This document shows positions 6,925 through 14,394 of a stretch of 16,302 bases of DNA, piece after piece. The position numbers were made by a program, and so were the translations under genes. The notes beneath the pieces were generated by a model. The model did not search any database and was not told the DNA's origin. It saw only the letters and a list, made by a program, of their open reading frames with translations. The stretch lies in contig JAIOSX010000064.1 in the NCBI GenBank assembly GCA_021107345.1, positions 1 to 16,302 of the forward strand, in the 5' to 3' direction. The stretch is from Candidatus Aegiribacteria sp. GTDB lineage: Bacteria > Fermentibacterota > Fermentibacteria > Fermentibacterales > Fermentibacteraceae. Numbering within the stretch: position 1 is the stretch's first letter; every line of letters starts with the position of its first letter.

Positions 6925-8178
6925 TTGAACTTTATCAGGGACAGACAGTTTTACCGGTTCTCGGCTTACGGGTTTCTCAAGAATCTGCGCTTCTTTGAAC
7001 CATTCATAATTCTCTACTTCAGGGAGATAGGATTCTCATTTCTTGATATTGGCATACTTTACGCTATAAGAGAGATATGCACGGTATTACTTGAAGTTCC
7101 CACTGGTTTAGTAGCGGATATAGGTGGAAGAAAGATATCGATGATCTTTTCCATGGCCGCATACATAGTGTGTTTCCTGGTTTTCTTCTTTTTTCCGTCC
7201 TACGAAGCCGCAGCTGGCGCCATGGTGCTGTTCGCATGCGGCGAAGCTTTCAGAACGGGTACCCACAAGGCTATGATTCTTGAATACCTCAGGCTTACCG
7301 GGCAGGAGGAATGGAAGCCCGATTATTATGGGGCCACAAGGGCCGCATCCAAGCTGGGATCGGCTCTAAACGCTTTGATTGCAGCAACTCTGGTGTTCAT
7401 ATCCGGAAGTTTAAGATACGTATTCTTCGCTGCAGCGTTTCCGTGTGCAATAAACATGATCAACCTGGCCACGTACCCATCGGCTCTTAATGGAACTGAT
7501 GTTGACAAAGGTTTAAACAGGCCTGGTATTAAGGACACTTTTAAGCACTTCTTATCAATTTTCAGGAATCAGGATGCTCGCCTCAGTATTATGAACTCCG
7601 CATTTTTTGATGGATTTTTCAAGGTTCTCAAGGAATATCTTCAACCGGTCCTCAAAACCATGGCTATTGGACTGCCGGTATTAACAGCGCTAAGCCTTGA
7701 CAGGAGAACTGCAATCCTGATCGGTCTTGTCTATTTTGTTCTCTTTCTTGCAGCAAGTACAGCATCAAGATACTCAGGGAAATTCAGCAGGCGGATAAGG
7801 GGTGTTGTTCAGTCCATAAATATCACGTGGATTGTCGGTTTCAGTATGCTTATAATCGCAGGTGTTTTTTATGGCCTGTCAGTATACGTTGTTACAATAG
7901 GTGCATACCTTGTTCTATTCACGCTTCAGAACCTCAGGAGACCTCTGTGTGTTACCTATATAAGCGATAAGGTTCCTGGCAGGGTTATGGCTTCGGGGCT
8001 TTCCGTCGAATCGCTCATAAAAACGCTTGTTATGACGATTCTGGCGCCGGTGTGCGGATATATAGCCGATCTGGCTGGTGTGGGAATAACCATAGCCTCA
8101 GCCGGGGTATTGATGGGACTTCTGTATGTACCTCTGAAACTTACAAAATCAGTGCAGGAGTCAGCTCCCGTTATCTGA
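6925..8178 (+). CDS. MFS transporter
   Basis: This 417-residue protein is highly hydrophobic, with about ten to twelve predicted membrane segments. Between the second and third segments it has a motif-A-like loop, GLVADIGGRKISMIF, typical of the major facilitator superfamily. A longer hydrophilic central loop (about residues 190-225, containing DVDKGLNRPGIKDTFKH) separates the two halves. An acidic/arginine motif FLDIGILYAIREICTVLLEVPTG precedes motif A, as in multidrug- or sugar-type MFS members. The substrate cannot be assigned. The start is a TTG at 6925 following AAAGGGATAG, just 12 bases after the regulator gene, so the two form an operon. Its last 18 bases overlap convergently with the small minus-strand gene that ends at 8161. 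Confidence 0.85.
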   Translation: MNFIRDRQFYRFSAYGFLKNLRFFEPFIILYFREIGFSFLDIGILYAIREICTVLLEVPTGLVADIGGRKISMIFSMAAYIVCFLVFFFFPSYEAAAGAMVLFACGEAFRTGTHKAMILEYLRLTGQEEWKPDYYGATRAASKLGSALNALIAATLVFISGSLRYVFFAAAFPCAINMINLATYPSALNGTDVDKGLNRPGIKDTFKHFLSIFRNQDARLSIMNSAFFDGFFKVLKEYLQPVLKTMAIGLPVLTALSLDRRTAILIGLVYFVLFLAASTASRYSGKFSRRIRGVVQSINITWIVGFSMLIIAGVFYGLSVYVVTIGAYLVLFTLQNLRRPLCVTYISDKVPGRVMASGLSVESLIKTLVMTILAPVCGYIADLAGVGITIASAGVLMGLLYVPLKLTKSVQESAPVI

Positions 8179-8484
8179 TTTCTCTTCCGGTACTTCATCG
8201 ACTCTTCGCTTGATTACAAGAATGGTACTGCCAAGGCATGCACCGAGTGTGGCCACTATCCATCCATCTTCCTGTTTTTCAGCGATGATATCGGAAATTT
8301 TACCCTTTAGACTCCAGAATATCTGGATAATTTCATGTTCGTATTCATGACCGTCATTGGCGAGGATCAGCATATTCCCACCGGAGACCTCTCCAAGCGC
8401 GACTACGTTCCAGTTCTTTTTTTCGCTGTTTTCAATAGTCTTTTTCATGGCTACAGCACTTTTCCATGAAGCAGGAATCATCAT
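8161..8484 (-). CDS. Small hypothetical protein with two DUF4177-like repeats
   Basis: This 107-residue protein (or 95 if it starts at the ATG at 8448, MKKTIENSEKK) has no signal peptide or membrane segment. It contains two similar units: NWNVVALGEVSGGNMLILAN (about 24-43) and DGWIVATLGACLGSTILVIK (about 73-92), sharing W-x-V-x-x-LG...G...I/L-L. The second unit resembles the DUF4177 pattern of GW followed by a beta strand and a final strand ending in KR. That family link is a guess. Its 3' end overlaps the convergent MFS gene by 18 bases. Upstream, 8485-8616 holds no gene and no clear promoter. Function is unknown. Confidence 0.6.
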   Translation of the reverse strand: MMIPASWKSAVAMKKTIENSEKKNWNVVALGEVSGGNMLILANDGHEYEHEIIQIFWSLKGKISDIIAEKQEDGWIVATLGACLGSTILVIKRRVDEVPEEKSDNGS

Positions 8485-8616
8485 GTGTTTCAGGATTCAT
8501 CCCCTTTCATCTGTTATCAACTGGGAACCTGATATTATCGGCCAGGATTGTTTCAGCATATCTCCTCGCAGGTACATAAATAGTATTTTCAGGAAAGATA
8601 AGCAATAGTATCACAA

Positions 8617-9972
8617 CTACCTGATATATCCGAGATCATGCAGTGTTCTTTCCATACTCTGCAAAAAGGGAACAATCTCAGGATGCCCCTTTGGAGGAAG
8701 TGACCAGTAGTAGTAGAGCTGATCCACTATTTCTCTGTTGGGAACCAGAGGAGTGAGTTCACAGGGATCATTCCTCAGGTCATACAGGACAGGAGTCAGT
8801 TCCTGAGGGTTTCCTATTACTACCTTGTTCTCAAGCCTTACAGCTGCCATATCCGGAGTTGCCCACATGAGATTGCTTGAGGGTATGTACCTTATAGTCA
8901 GGGTTGAATCAATATTGAGTATATCCCTTCCATCTGTCCAAATCGGTATATCCATACTCACTAAGCCAAGTATCGTGGGCAGAATGTCCACCTGGGCAAC
9001 CACCTCATTGTTTACACTGACTGGTATATCGCGTCCGGAGATAATAAGAGGTACATCGAGTAATTCCTGATAGAGAGTATGTCCGTGCCCCATGCCGTCA
9101 TGCTCAAGGAATTCCTCTCCGTGATCGCCGATTACAATGAATACGGTGTTCTCAAGTGTGCCTCTGGTCTCCAGTTCAGATATCAGGCGGCCTATCTGGT
9201 TGTCCGTGAAAGCGAGTTCGCCGTCGTAAAGGCCCACAATAATTTCAAGCTGGGTAGAGTCCATTTCGATTAAGCCATTGTTTATATCCAGTACATCGTC
9301 CATACCTCCCCAGAACTTATTGAAGAGCGTATCAGCCTTGGGGTCAGAGTAAAGTGTATCCCATGGGGGTGGAGGATTGTATGGAAGATGCGGGTCGAAG
9401 AAGTGAATAGCCGTGAAGAGAGGTTTTGTAGTGTCTCTATATTCATCGTACCATTCAAGGTAATCGTTAACCGTTCCTTCGGCGTTCCGAAGGCTTGCTT
9501 TACCTGTAAATCCCTGACAGTCGAAATGATCAAAGCCCTGATGGAAGCCGAAGTCCTCGTTCATGAAAATCACGTTATAAAATGCAGCGGTCTGGTATCC
9601 CGCTCCGCGCTTTATCATCAGGGGAATGGTGGGAAGCGTTGGGTCAATGCCATAGAAGGCACCATTGTAATACCCGGCTCCGTGGGCACGCTGGGAAAGA
9701 CCTGTCATGATAGTTGTCATTGCGGGAAGAGTCCAGCCGCTCTGTCCCTGAACACGTGTCCAGATGATTCCGCTGGAAGCAAGACTGTCCAGCACAGGGG
9801 TTGTCTCTCTGTAGTAACCATTTATAGACAGATGGTCAGATCTTATAGTATCAATAAGAACAAGTACAATATCAGGATATCTGCTTGAAAAGGTATCCCC
9901 TCCGCCGCATCCTGACAGATTGAGTACCGAGATAATCAAAATGAACACAAGGACACTTATTAGATTTCTCAT
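8617..9972 (-). CDS. Sulfatase-fold (alkaline phosphatase superfamily) lipoprotein with threonine at the nucleophile position
   Basis: This is a 451-residue lipoprotein. The signal peptide ends in lipobox LSGC (Cys22), so it should be anchored facing the periplasm or cell surface. The PF00884-type catalytic domain is clear: [17 protein letters not shown] (metal-ligand Asp41), the nucleophile segment [19 protein letters not shown] (191-198), a second metal site [24 protein letters not shown] (about 280-303), then [10 protein letters not shown] and the family C-terminus LHDLGYI. Aligned to the sulfatase C-x-P-S-R signature, the nucleophile is Thr81, not Cys or Ser. Formylglycine formation is thus excluded, and phosphodiesterase, phosphotransferase or another role is more likely than sulfate ester hydrolysis. 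Its start overlaps the thiC stop as ATGA, implying translational coupling. A deleted paralogue lies at 1155-1441. The substrate is unknown. Confidence 0.85.
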   Translation of the reverse strand: MRNLISVLVFILIISVLNLSGCGGGDTFSSRYPDIVLVLIDTIRSDHLSINGYYRETTPVLDSLASSGIIWTRVQGQSGWTLPAMTTIMTGLSQRAHGAGYYNGAFYGIDPTLPTIPLMIKRGAGYQTAAFYNVIFMNEDFGFHQGFDHFDCQGFTGKASLRNAEGTVNDYLEWYDEYRDTTKPLFTAIHFFDPHLPYNPPPPWDTLYSDPKADTLFNKFWGGMDDVLDINNGLIEMDSTQLEIIVGLYDGELAFTDNQIGRLISELETRGTLENTVFIVIGDHGEEFLEHDGMGHGHTLYQELLDVPLIISGRDIPVSVNNEVVAQVDILPTILGLVSMDIPIWTDGRDILNIDSTLTIRYIPSSNLMWATPDMAAVRLENKVVIGNPQELTPVLYDLRNDPCELTPLVPNREIVDQLYYYWSLPPKGHPEIVPFLQSMERTLHDLGYIR

Positions 9973-10817
9973 TCTTTCGGCTTCTTCCTATTCTTATCAA
10001 AAGCTCTTCTGTTTGTTTTAAGAGCACAAAGATGGCCGCACATGGAACATACATCATCATCGGAGGGAAGGGCTTCATTCCTTTCTCTCCTCGCGGTAAG
10101 GGGATCCATTGCAAGCTTGTACTGTGTCTCCCAGTCGAAATTATTTCTGGCTTCCGCCATGAGGTTGTCAGGTTCCATCGCCCCGTCAATACCTCTCGCG
10201 ATATCAGCAGCATGGGCCGCTATCCTTGCTGAGATCACTCCTGTTTTCACATCGTTGACATCCGGAAGCCTCAGATGCTCTGCGGGGGTCACATAACACA
10301 GGAAATCTGCACCGTACCACCCTGCCAGCGCACCACCTATAGCGGAGGTTATGTGATCATATCCCGGAGCGATATCCGTGACAATTGGGCCAAGAACATA
10401 GAATGGGGCATTGTTGCAGAGGCTCTTCTGCATTCTGATATTCTCCGCAATTTTATCCAGTTGAACGTGTCCGGGGCCTTCTATCATTACCTGGACTCCT
10501 GCATCATGGGAACGTTTCTGCAATTCGCCAAGGGATATCAGTTCCTCGATCTGTGCCTGATCAGAAGCGTCCGCAAGACATCCCGGTCTCAGGCCGTCAC
10601 CAAGAGAGAAGGTGACATCGTATTTATGAAGGATATCAATAAGCCGGTCAAAATGTTCGTATAGTGGGTTTTCCTTCCCTCTCTTTTCCATCCATTCCGC
10701 CAGAAGAGAACCACCCCTTGAGACTATTCCAAGCTTTCTTCCCTGAGCCTTGAGAAGTTGAAGAGCTCTCTCTGTACGCCGCAGTGAAGTGTCAGATAAT
10801 CTACGCCCATTCTGCAA
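9969..10817 (-). CDS. thiC: Phosphomethylpyrimidine synthase, C-terminal piece of a frameshifted gene
   Basis: ThiC is a radical SAM enzyme that converts aminoimidazole ribotide into the HMP-phosphate pyrimidine of thiamine. Family sequence begins at [20 protein letters not shown] (about residue 18 of this frame); the first 17 residues, from the ATG at 10817, are out-of-frame filler. Clear landmarks follow: [50 protein letters not shown], and the C-terminal cluster motif CSMCGHLC (C-x2-C-x3-C), as in short-form ThiC. The missing N-terminal half is encoded in another frame at 10724-11275, and the shift lies at or near the (CT)4 tract at 10766-10773. Joined, the product would be about 435 residues, the normal short-form length. 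The stop overlaps the ATG of the downstream lipoprotein gene (ATGA at 9969-9972). Confidence 0.9.
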   Translation of the reverse strand: MQNGRRLSDTSLRRTERALQLLKAQGRKLGIVSRGGSLLAEWMEKRGKENPLYEHFDRLIDILHKYDVTFSLGDGLRPGCLADASDQAQIEELISLGELQKRSHDAGVQVMIEGPGHVQLDKIAENIRMQKSLCNNAPFYVLGPIVTDIAPGYDHITSAIGGALAGWYGADFLCYVTPAEHLRLPDVNDVKTGVISARIAAHAADIARGIDGAMEPDNLMAEARNNFDWETQYKLAMDPLTARRERNEALPSDDDVCSMCGHLCALKTNRRAFDKNRKKPKE

Positions 10818-11275
10818 TGATCCTCAACAGCTGCAAATATCTCCTCCTCTGAGACGTCACTTACATCATTTCCTTCTCTCAAAGCCTTGCCGAATACCTG
10901 GTAGAGAGGGACTGTACCTATGGGCACAGGGCTTCTTTCCATGATTCTGACAAGTATTGATTTCCATTGCGAACCAGTTGAAAGGTCCATTACCGTGTGA
11001 GCTCCATAGGCGACAGCGACTTTCAGTTTCTCAAGTTCGATTTCCGTGGATTCAACATCCTCAGAACTTCCAATGTTCGCGTTGATCTTGATTGTCATGC
11101 CATTGCCAATGGCTATGGGCTTGCGGACATCATGGGTATTGTTGGCGGGTATTACTATTGTTCCGTCGGCCAGGCCTTCTATCAACCTGTTAACATGAAC
11201 TCCCTCAATTTCAGACGTCCTGTTGACGATTTCAAGGGCTTTCCCTTTCTTTGCTGCTTCAATTACGGTTTTCAT
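10724..11275 (-). CDS. thiC: Phosphomethylpyrimidine synthase, N-terminal piece of a frameshifted gene
   Basis: The 183-residue frame carries the ThiC N-terminus: [21 protein letters not shown], then KINANIGSS, a TVMDLSTG strand, the [10 protein letters not shown] loop and [12 protein letters not shown]. About 170 residues match the family; the last 13 (from LFNFSRL on) are out of frame. The family sequence resumes in another frame as ALQLLKAQG. The two frames are offset by one base, and the switch coincides with (AG)4 on the coding strand (10766-10773), an indel-prone tract. The N-terminus from ATG 11275 matches other short-form ThiC proteins (MKTxxEAAKKG). It is preceded by a thi-box leader and by a five-codon reading frame that overlaps the start. 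If the frameshift is real, the cell cannot make the pyrimidine through this gene. Confidence 0.9.
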   Translation of the reverse strand: MKTVIEAAKKGKALEIVNRTSEIEGVHVNRLIEGLADGTIVIPANNTHDVRKPIAIGNGMTIKINANIGSSEDVESTEIELEKLKVAVAYGAHTVMDLSTGSQWKSILVRIMERSPVPIGTVPLYQVFGKALREGNDVSDVSEEEIFAAVEDHCRMGVDYLTLHCGVQRELFNFSRLREESLE

Positions 11276-11289
11276 GCCTGTTCTTTCAT
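11272..11289 (-). other. Possible five-codon leader frame overlapping the thiC start
   Basis: On the minus strand an ATG at 11289-11287 opens the frame M-K-E-Q-A and stops with TGA at 11274-11272. This TGA overlaps the thiC ATG (11275-11273) as ATGA. The best Shine-Dalgarno sequence, GGAGG inside the thi-box, lies four bases before this leader ATG, whereas thiC itself has only a poor AGG next to its ATG. The arrangement would make thiC translation depend on ribosomes loaded at the riboswitch-controlled site. That the frame is translated is inference. Confidence 0.3.
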
Positions 11290-11290
11290 T

Positions 11291-11330
11291 CTCCCTCCGC
11301 TGGTGCTAACCAGATCATGTTCCTAACTCT
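11291..11330 (-). promoter_or_regulatory. TPP riboswitch (thi-box), 3' half visible, 5' half not recognised
   Basis: Reading the minus strand, the leader contains AACATGATCTGG, then a TTAGCA loop, then CCAGCGGAGGGAG. This closely matches the conserved thi-box of TPP riboswitches (xxCTGATCTGGxTAATxCCAGCGxAGGGA). The P5 stem CTGG/CCAG is intact, and the pyrophosphate-sensing side with GCGGAGGG is preserved. P4 is weaker than usual because ACCT is replaced by ACAT. The 5' half of the aptamer, normally GGGGTGC...GCTGAGA...ACCC, is not found upstream. The thiC start is 15 bases after the element, and its GGAGG could be masked on TPP binding. The location before thiC makes the identification strong; whether it still binds TPP is doubtful. 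Confidence 0.65.
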
Positions 11331-11337
11331 ACCATCT

Positions 11338-11365
11338 ATTCTTAACAGTTAAGTTTAAAAGTCAA
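11338..11365 (-). promoter_or_regulatory. Candidate promoter of the thiC operon
   Basis: On the minus strand TTGACT (11365-11360) is followed after 16 bases by AAGAAT (11343-11338), a fair sigma-70-like pair. Transcription would begin near 11331. That is just before the visible thi-box half and after any place where the missing 5' half of the riboswitch could lie. A 13-base palindrome, CTTAAC-A-GTTAAG (11341-11353), overlaps the spacer and -10 and could be an operator shared with the divergent gene at 11412. Confidence 0.35.
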
Positions 11366-11411
11366 GTGCGCATCAGGGAGGATTTCATTATTGTTCTTAT
11401 GGAGGTGAGAG

Positions 11412-11714
11412 ATGAATGAGAACAGCAAAGCTGAGGATAAACTGATATCGGTTCTAGAAGCCAAGAATGAGCTGGAAGCTATTACTATACAGGCATTTCT
11501 TGAAAATCAGGGGATAGATGCGGCAATAAGAAACAGGCAGATACCCATGTACGATGGGATTGCCAAGAGCTGGAATCCTGTCTGGGGTTACGTTATGGTA
11601 ATGCAGGAAAACCATGATAGAGCTGAAAAACTCATCATGGAATACGTTGATTCCTGCAGCAGCAATGAAGGCGTCGAAGAAGATGATTCCCCTGAGGAGG
11701 ATATGGATACATGA
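11412..11714 (+). CDS. DUF2007-like small protein
   Basis: This soluble 100-residue protein begins with KLISVLEAKNELEAITIQAFLENQGIDAAIRN. It continues with a strand YVMVMQENHDRAEKLIMEYV and ends in a very acidic tail (EGVEEDDSPEEDMD). The order beta strand, alpha helix over E-x-x-A-x-x-I-x-x-F-L-E-x-x-G-I, then a strand with V-x-V and a helix, resembles DUF2007 (putative signal-transducing proteins related to GlnB-like ferredoxin folds); this is recognised by pattern only. GGAGG at 11401-11405 lies six bases before the ATG, a strong ribosome site. Its stop overlaps the next gene's ATG as ATGA (11711-11714), so the two are coupled. It is divergent from thiC across a 136-base region. Role unknown. 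Confidence 0.7.
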   Translation: MNENSKAEDKLISVLEAKNELEAITIQAFLENQGIDAAIRNRQIPMYDGIAKSWNPVWGYVMVMQENHDRAEKLIMEYVDSCSSNEGVEEDDSPEEDMDT

Positions 11715-12757
11715 CATTTCTATTGCTTATGAACAGCATTCTTCTGAGTCTCAGTTCATGGTACACTATTCCCGCACCTCCCGATTCTGCTGTATTCTCA
11801 GAAGCACTTGCCGAGGAACCTTTAGAAGTTCTGATTTTTATGGCCAGAAGCGGATGGAGCCCGGAGTGGCTTGATGCAGGTGCACTGTCTGTATCGCTCC
11901 TTGAGCAATATCCTTCGGACGCAGCCGTGATCGCATGGGCAGCCTCTCTTATGGATGTTCCCTTCAGAACAGAGATAACACCGGTGCTTGTAGAGTATGG
12001 AGATGCTTACGTCATACCGGATCTGGAATCAGTTGTTGGTAATCCGCAGCTACTGAACGCGTTTCTCAGAAGAACCCAGCATATCATAGCCGGTGGAGGA
12101 GAACCTGAAGAGCAGGAGAGAATTGTTGGAATAATTACCGGCTCCTGGAGTGATCTTCCAGTGGATACGAAGGCGTTGTCCCTGGAAGTTCTGGGGAAAC
12201 TAGGGATAGATATAACAGGTGATATCCACATCGAGGAACTGGAAGATGCAAGCCTGAGGGCTGCTGCGAGGTATTGCAGCGAGCTTGGCAGAGAGTACGC
12301 ATTTTCTGTTAACGCTAATGAAACACCCCTTGAAAGAGTTAACATAGCCGCATGCAGTCCACAGGATGAAGCCGCAGAAATGTTATCCGATCCGCTGTGG
12401 GCTGTAAGATACAATGCAGTAACAGTATGCGATCCAGTTCTGCTGGAACCGGTTCTGGATGATTCCATTCCATACGTTGCCCTTGCAGCAGCGTTGGCGA
12501 GAAGAGATGCTGGATATCCCGATGGTGCTGCAGCAATCAGGGTAATAGCTGTGATGGAAGGCCCCGTGGGAAATAAAGCAGCAGAAGAGCTTGGTGCTGC
12601 CGATACCCTTCTTCTTAAGGAACTCATGACCAACCTGGAGCCGGGACGAAGAGCCGCCGCACAGACGGCCTGGCTCAACGACTCACTGCCGGTGGACTCT
12701 CATACGGAAGCCATGGGCATGGCATCTTGTGGATGTTTCCGATTACGTTCATGCTGA
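11711..12757 (+). CDS. Secreted HEAT-like repeat protein, N-terminal part of a probable frameshifted HEAT-cyclophilin gene
   Basis: This 348-residue frame begins with a signal peptide (MTFLLLMNSILLSLSSW). It continues with alanine- and leucine-rich helical pairs resembling HEAT/armadillo repeats, for example SLRAAARYCSELG, DPLWAVRYNAVTV, DDSIPYVALAAALARRDAG and GRRAAAQTAWLND. The last residues (ASCGCFRLRSC) look unlike the rest. In the +1 frame, helical sequence continues smoothly (DVSDYVHAETVLQDILLRR) into a cyclophilin domain that has no signal peptide of its own. HEAT-plus-cyclophilin fusions occur in several bacterial phyla, so one gene broken near 12700-12735 is the simplest reading. Start: the ATG at 11711 overlaps the previous stop, with GAGGAGG ten bases upstream. 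The protein would act outside the cytoplasmic membrane, probably in folding envelope or secreted proteins. Confidence 0.7.
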   Translation: MTFLLLMNSILLSLSSWYTIPAPPDSAVFSEALAEEPLEVLIFMARSGWSPEWLDAGALSVSLLEQYPSDAAVIAWAASLMDVPFRTEITPVLVEYGDAYVIPDLESVVGNPQLLNAFLRRTQHIIAGGGEPEEQERIVGIITGSWSDLPVDTKALSLEVLGKLGIDITGDIHIEELEDASLRAAARYCSELGREYAFSVNANETPLERVNIAACSPQDEAAEMLSDPLWAVRYNAVTVCDPVLLEPVLDDSIPYVALAAALARRDAGYPDGAAAIRVIAVMEGPVGNKAAEELGAADTLLLKELMTNLEPGRRAAAQTAWLNDSLPVDSHTEAMGMASCGCFRLRSC

Positions 12758-13361
12758 AACCGTTCTGCAGGATATCCTGTTACGGCGCTTGAGTTACTCA
12801 GACACTGTCATGATCGATGAATACGCAGAAATACTGCTGAGCCGTCTTGAAGACAATTCTGAAGAGGAGAGTATTGTGGATTCCGGTTGGACCCAATACC
12901 TTCTTCCTTTCAATATCGAAATAGCGACACCTGACACGGTAATAATCAGAACGGATGCCGGGGATCTTTGGATAGACTTGTGGGGTGATACAGCTCCGGT
13001 AGCCTGCAGCAACTTTTTACACCTTGCTGAGAGCGGATATTATGATGGAATCAAGTTTCACAGGGTGATTCCGGGTTTCGTGGCCCAGGCAGGCTGCCCC
13101 GAGGGAATGGGAACAGGTGGGCCGGGTTACAATCTCCCAAATGAAAGAAGCGTAATGCATTTCGGCAGGGGAGTACTGGGTATGGCGGACGCCGGGCTCA
13201 ATACCGCAGGAAGCCAGTTCTTCGTAATGCTTGATGATCACGGAAGACTGGACGGAAGGTATACAGCCTTCGGCGAAGTTCAAAATACTGAATTACTTGA
13301 TAAGATCACCGTTGGCACAATCATTAACGAAATTGTGCTGTTCGGAACCCTTGCAGAATAG
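12729..13361 (+). CDS. Cyclophilin-type peptidyl-prolyl cis-trans isomerase (probable C-terminal part of the HEAT-cyclophilin gene)
   Basis: Residues 70-205 form a cyclophilin domain: VIIRTDAGDLWIDLWGDTAP, NFLHLAESGYYDGIKFHRVIPGFVAQAGC, then GTGGPGYNLPNE, GVLGMADAGLNTAGSQFFVML and LDGRYTAFGEV. The catalytic Arg112 and the active-site Phe117 and Gln120 (R-V-I-P-G-F-V-A-Q) are present. The tryptophan of cyclosporin-sensitive forms is replaced, as is usual in bacteria. Residues 1-60 are helical and read as a continuation of the HEAT-like repeats of the preceding frame. The GTG at 12729 is only the first start codon in this frame and has no good ribosome site. The frame remains open somewhat upstream, consistent with a frameshift rather than an independent gene. 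The enzyme would lack a signal peptide unless joined to 11711-12757. Confidence 0.85.
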   Translation: MDVSDYVHAETVLQDILLRRLSYSDTVMIDEYAEILLSRLEDNSEEESIVDSGWTQYLLPFNIEIATPDTVIIRTDAGDLWIDLWGDTAPVACSNFLHLAESGYYDGIKFHRVIPGFVAQAGCPEGMGTGGPGYNLPNERSVMHFGRGVLGMADAGLNTAGSQFFVMLDDHGRLDGRYTAFGEVQNTELLDKITVGTIINEIVLFGTLAE

Positions 13362-13425
13362 ATTCTCTTTTGATAATATCCAAGCTGTAAATATTCAAGA
13401 TCAGAGTTTCTCCGAAAGGTATGGC

Positions 13426-14388
13426 ATGACACGGAAAATTAACAGAATTCTGGTTACAGGTGCTCTCGGACAGATTGGTTCCGAATTGACCGCTGAACTG
13501 CGGAAGCGGTATGGCAGAGCCAACGTCATTGCATCGGATATAAGATCTGATGAAAGCAGTCCCGTTGTGGCTGCAGGTCCATGGGGCATGCTGGATGTCA
13601 CAGATGGCGAAGCTGTTGAAAAAGCGATAATTGATAACAGGATAGATTCAATATTCCACATGGCTGCCATACTTTCCGCCACCGGTGAGGAAAACCCCCA
13701 GCTTTGCTGGAAGGTCAACATGGATGGAACACTGAACATCCTTGAGGCAGCGAGGAGAAATAACCTGACAAGGGTGATAATACCCAGCTCGATAGCTGCT
13801 TTCGGCCCCGAGACACCAAGGGAAAACACGCCCCAGGAGACGATACTGCGGCCGAAAACAATGTACGGGGTGACCAAGGTTTCAGCGGAGCTGCTCTGCG
13901 ATTACTATGTCCGGAAGTTCAATCTTGATGTCAGAGGGCTGCGCTATCCGGGAATAATCTCCTCGGAAACGCTTCCGGGAGGGGGAACTACCGATTACGC
14001 CGTGGAGATTTACTACAAAGCCGTTAAAGAGGGCAGATATACCTGCTTTGTCAAGAAAGACACAATGCTGCCGATGATGTATATGCCGGACTGCATTAAA
14101 GCCACACTTGATCTTGCTGAAGCCGATTTTAACGATCTGGTTCACTACAGTGATTTCAACGTCGGAGCACTTTCTATAACCGCTGGAGATATCGCCGAAA
14201 GCATAAGGAAGCATATCCCGGATTTCGAGGTTGACTACGAGCCGGATCACCGTCAGGCGATAGCCGACACATGGCCCACAGGAGTTGACGATTCTGCCGC
14301 CAGAGATGAATGGGGCTGGGAACCTGACTGGGATCTGGATGCCATGACAGCGGACATGCTGGAAAAACTCAGGGCGAAACTCTTGTAA
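13426..14388 (+). CDS. tdh: L-threonine 3-dehydrogenase, SDR (UDP-galactose-epimerase-like) type
   Basis: This 320-residue NAD-dependent enzyme oxidises L-threonine to 2-amino-3-ketobutyrate, the substrate of Kbl. The Rossmann motif TGALGQIG is at residues 11-18. The family's distinctive strings follow: HMAAILSATGEENPQLCW (78-95), PSSIAAFGP (120-128), the catalytic Y147-x3-K151 in MYGVTK, LRYPGIIS (172-179), PGGGTTDYAVEIYY (184-197), LPMMYMPD (215-222) and RQAIADTWP (276-284). These separate it from zinc-dependent threonine dehydrogenase and from generic epimerases; it resembles the Flavobacterium and Thermoplasma enzymes. The frame is open upstream to 13231, inside the cyclophilin gene. The ATG at 13426 is chosen because AAAGG at 13415-13419 lies six bases before it and the protein then starts just before the first beta strand. 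kbl is about 7 kb upstream on the same strand rather than adjacent. Confidence 0.9.
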   Translation: MTRKINRILVTGALGQIGSELTAELRKRYGRANVIASDIRSDESSPVVAAGPWGMLDVTDGEAVEKAIIDNRIDSIFHMAAILSATGEENPQLCWKVNMDGTLNILEAARRNNLTRVIIPSSIAAFGPETPRENTPQETILRPKTMYGVTKVSAELLCDYYVRKFNLDVRGLRYPGIISSETLPGGGTTDYAVEIYYKAVKEGRYTCFVKKDTMLPMMYMPDCIKATLDLAEADFNDLVHYSDFNVGALSITAGDIAESIRKHIPDFEVDYEPDHRQAIADTWPTGVDDSAARDEWGWEPDWDLDAMTADMLEKLRAKLL

Positions 14389-14394
14389 AGACTG

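Noticed and set aside
12007..12678. Long minus-strand open frame opposite the HEAT-like gene
   Set aside because: It is Ser/Ala-rich and low in complexity, a mirror of the alanine- and leucine-rich coding strand, with no start signals or family features.
13231..13425. Longer N-terminus for the threonine dehydrogenase starting at 13231
   Set aside because: It would overlap the cyclophilin coding sequence by 130 bases and add non-family residues; the ATG at 13426 has a good ribosome site and the expected first strand.
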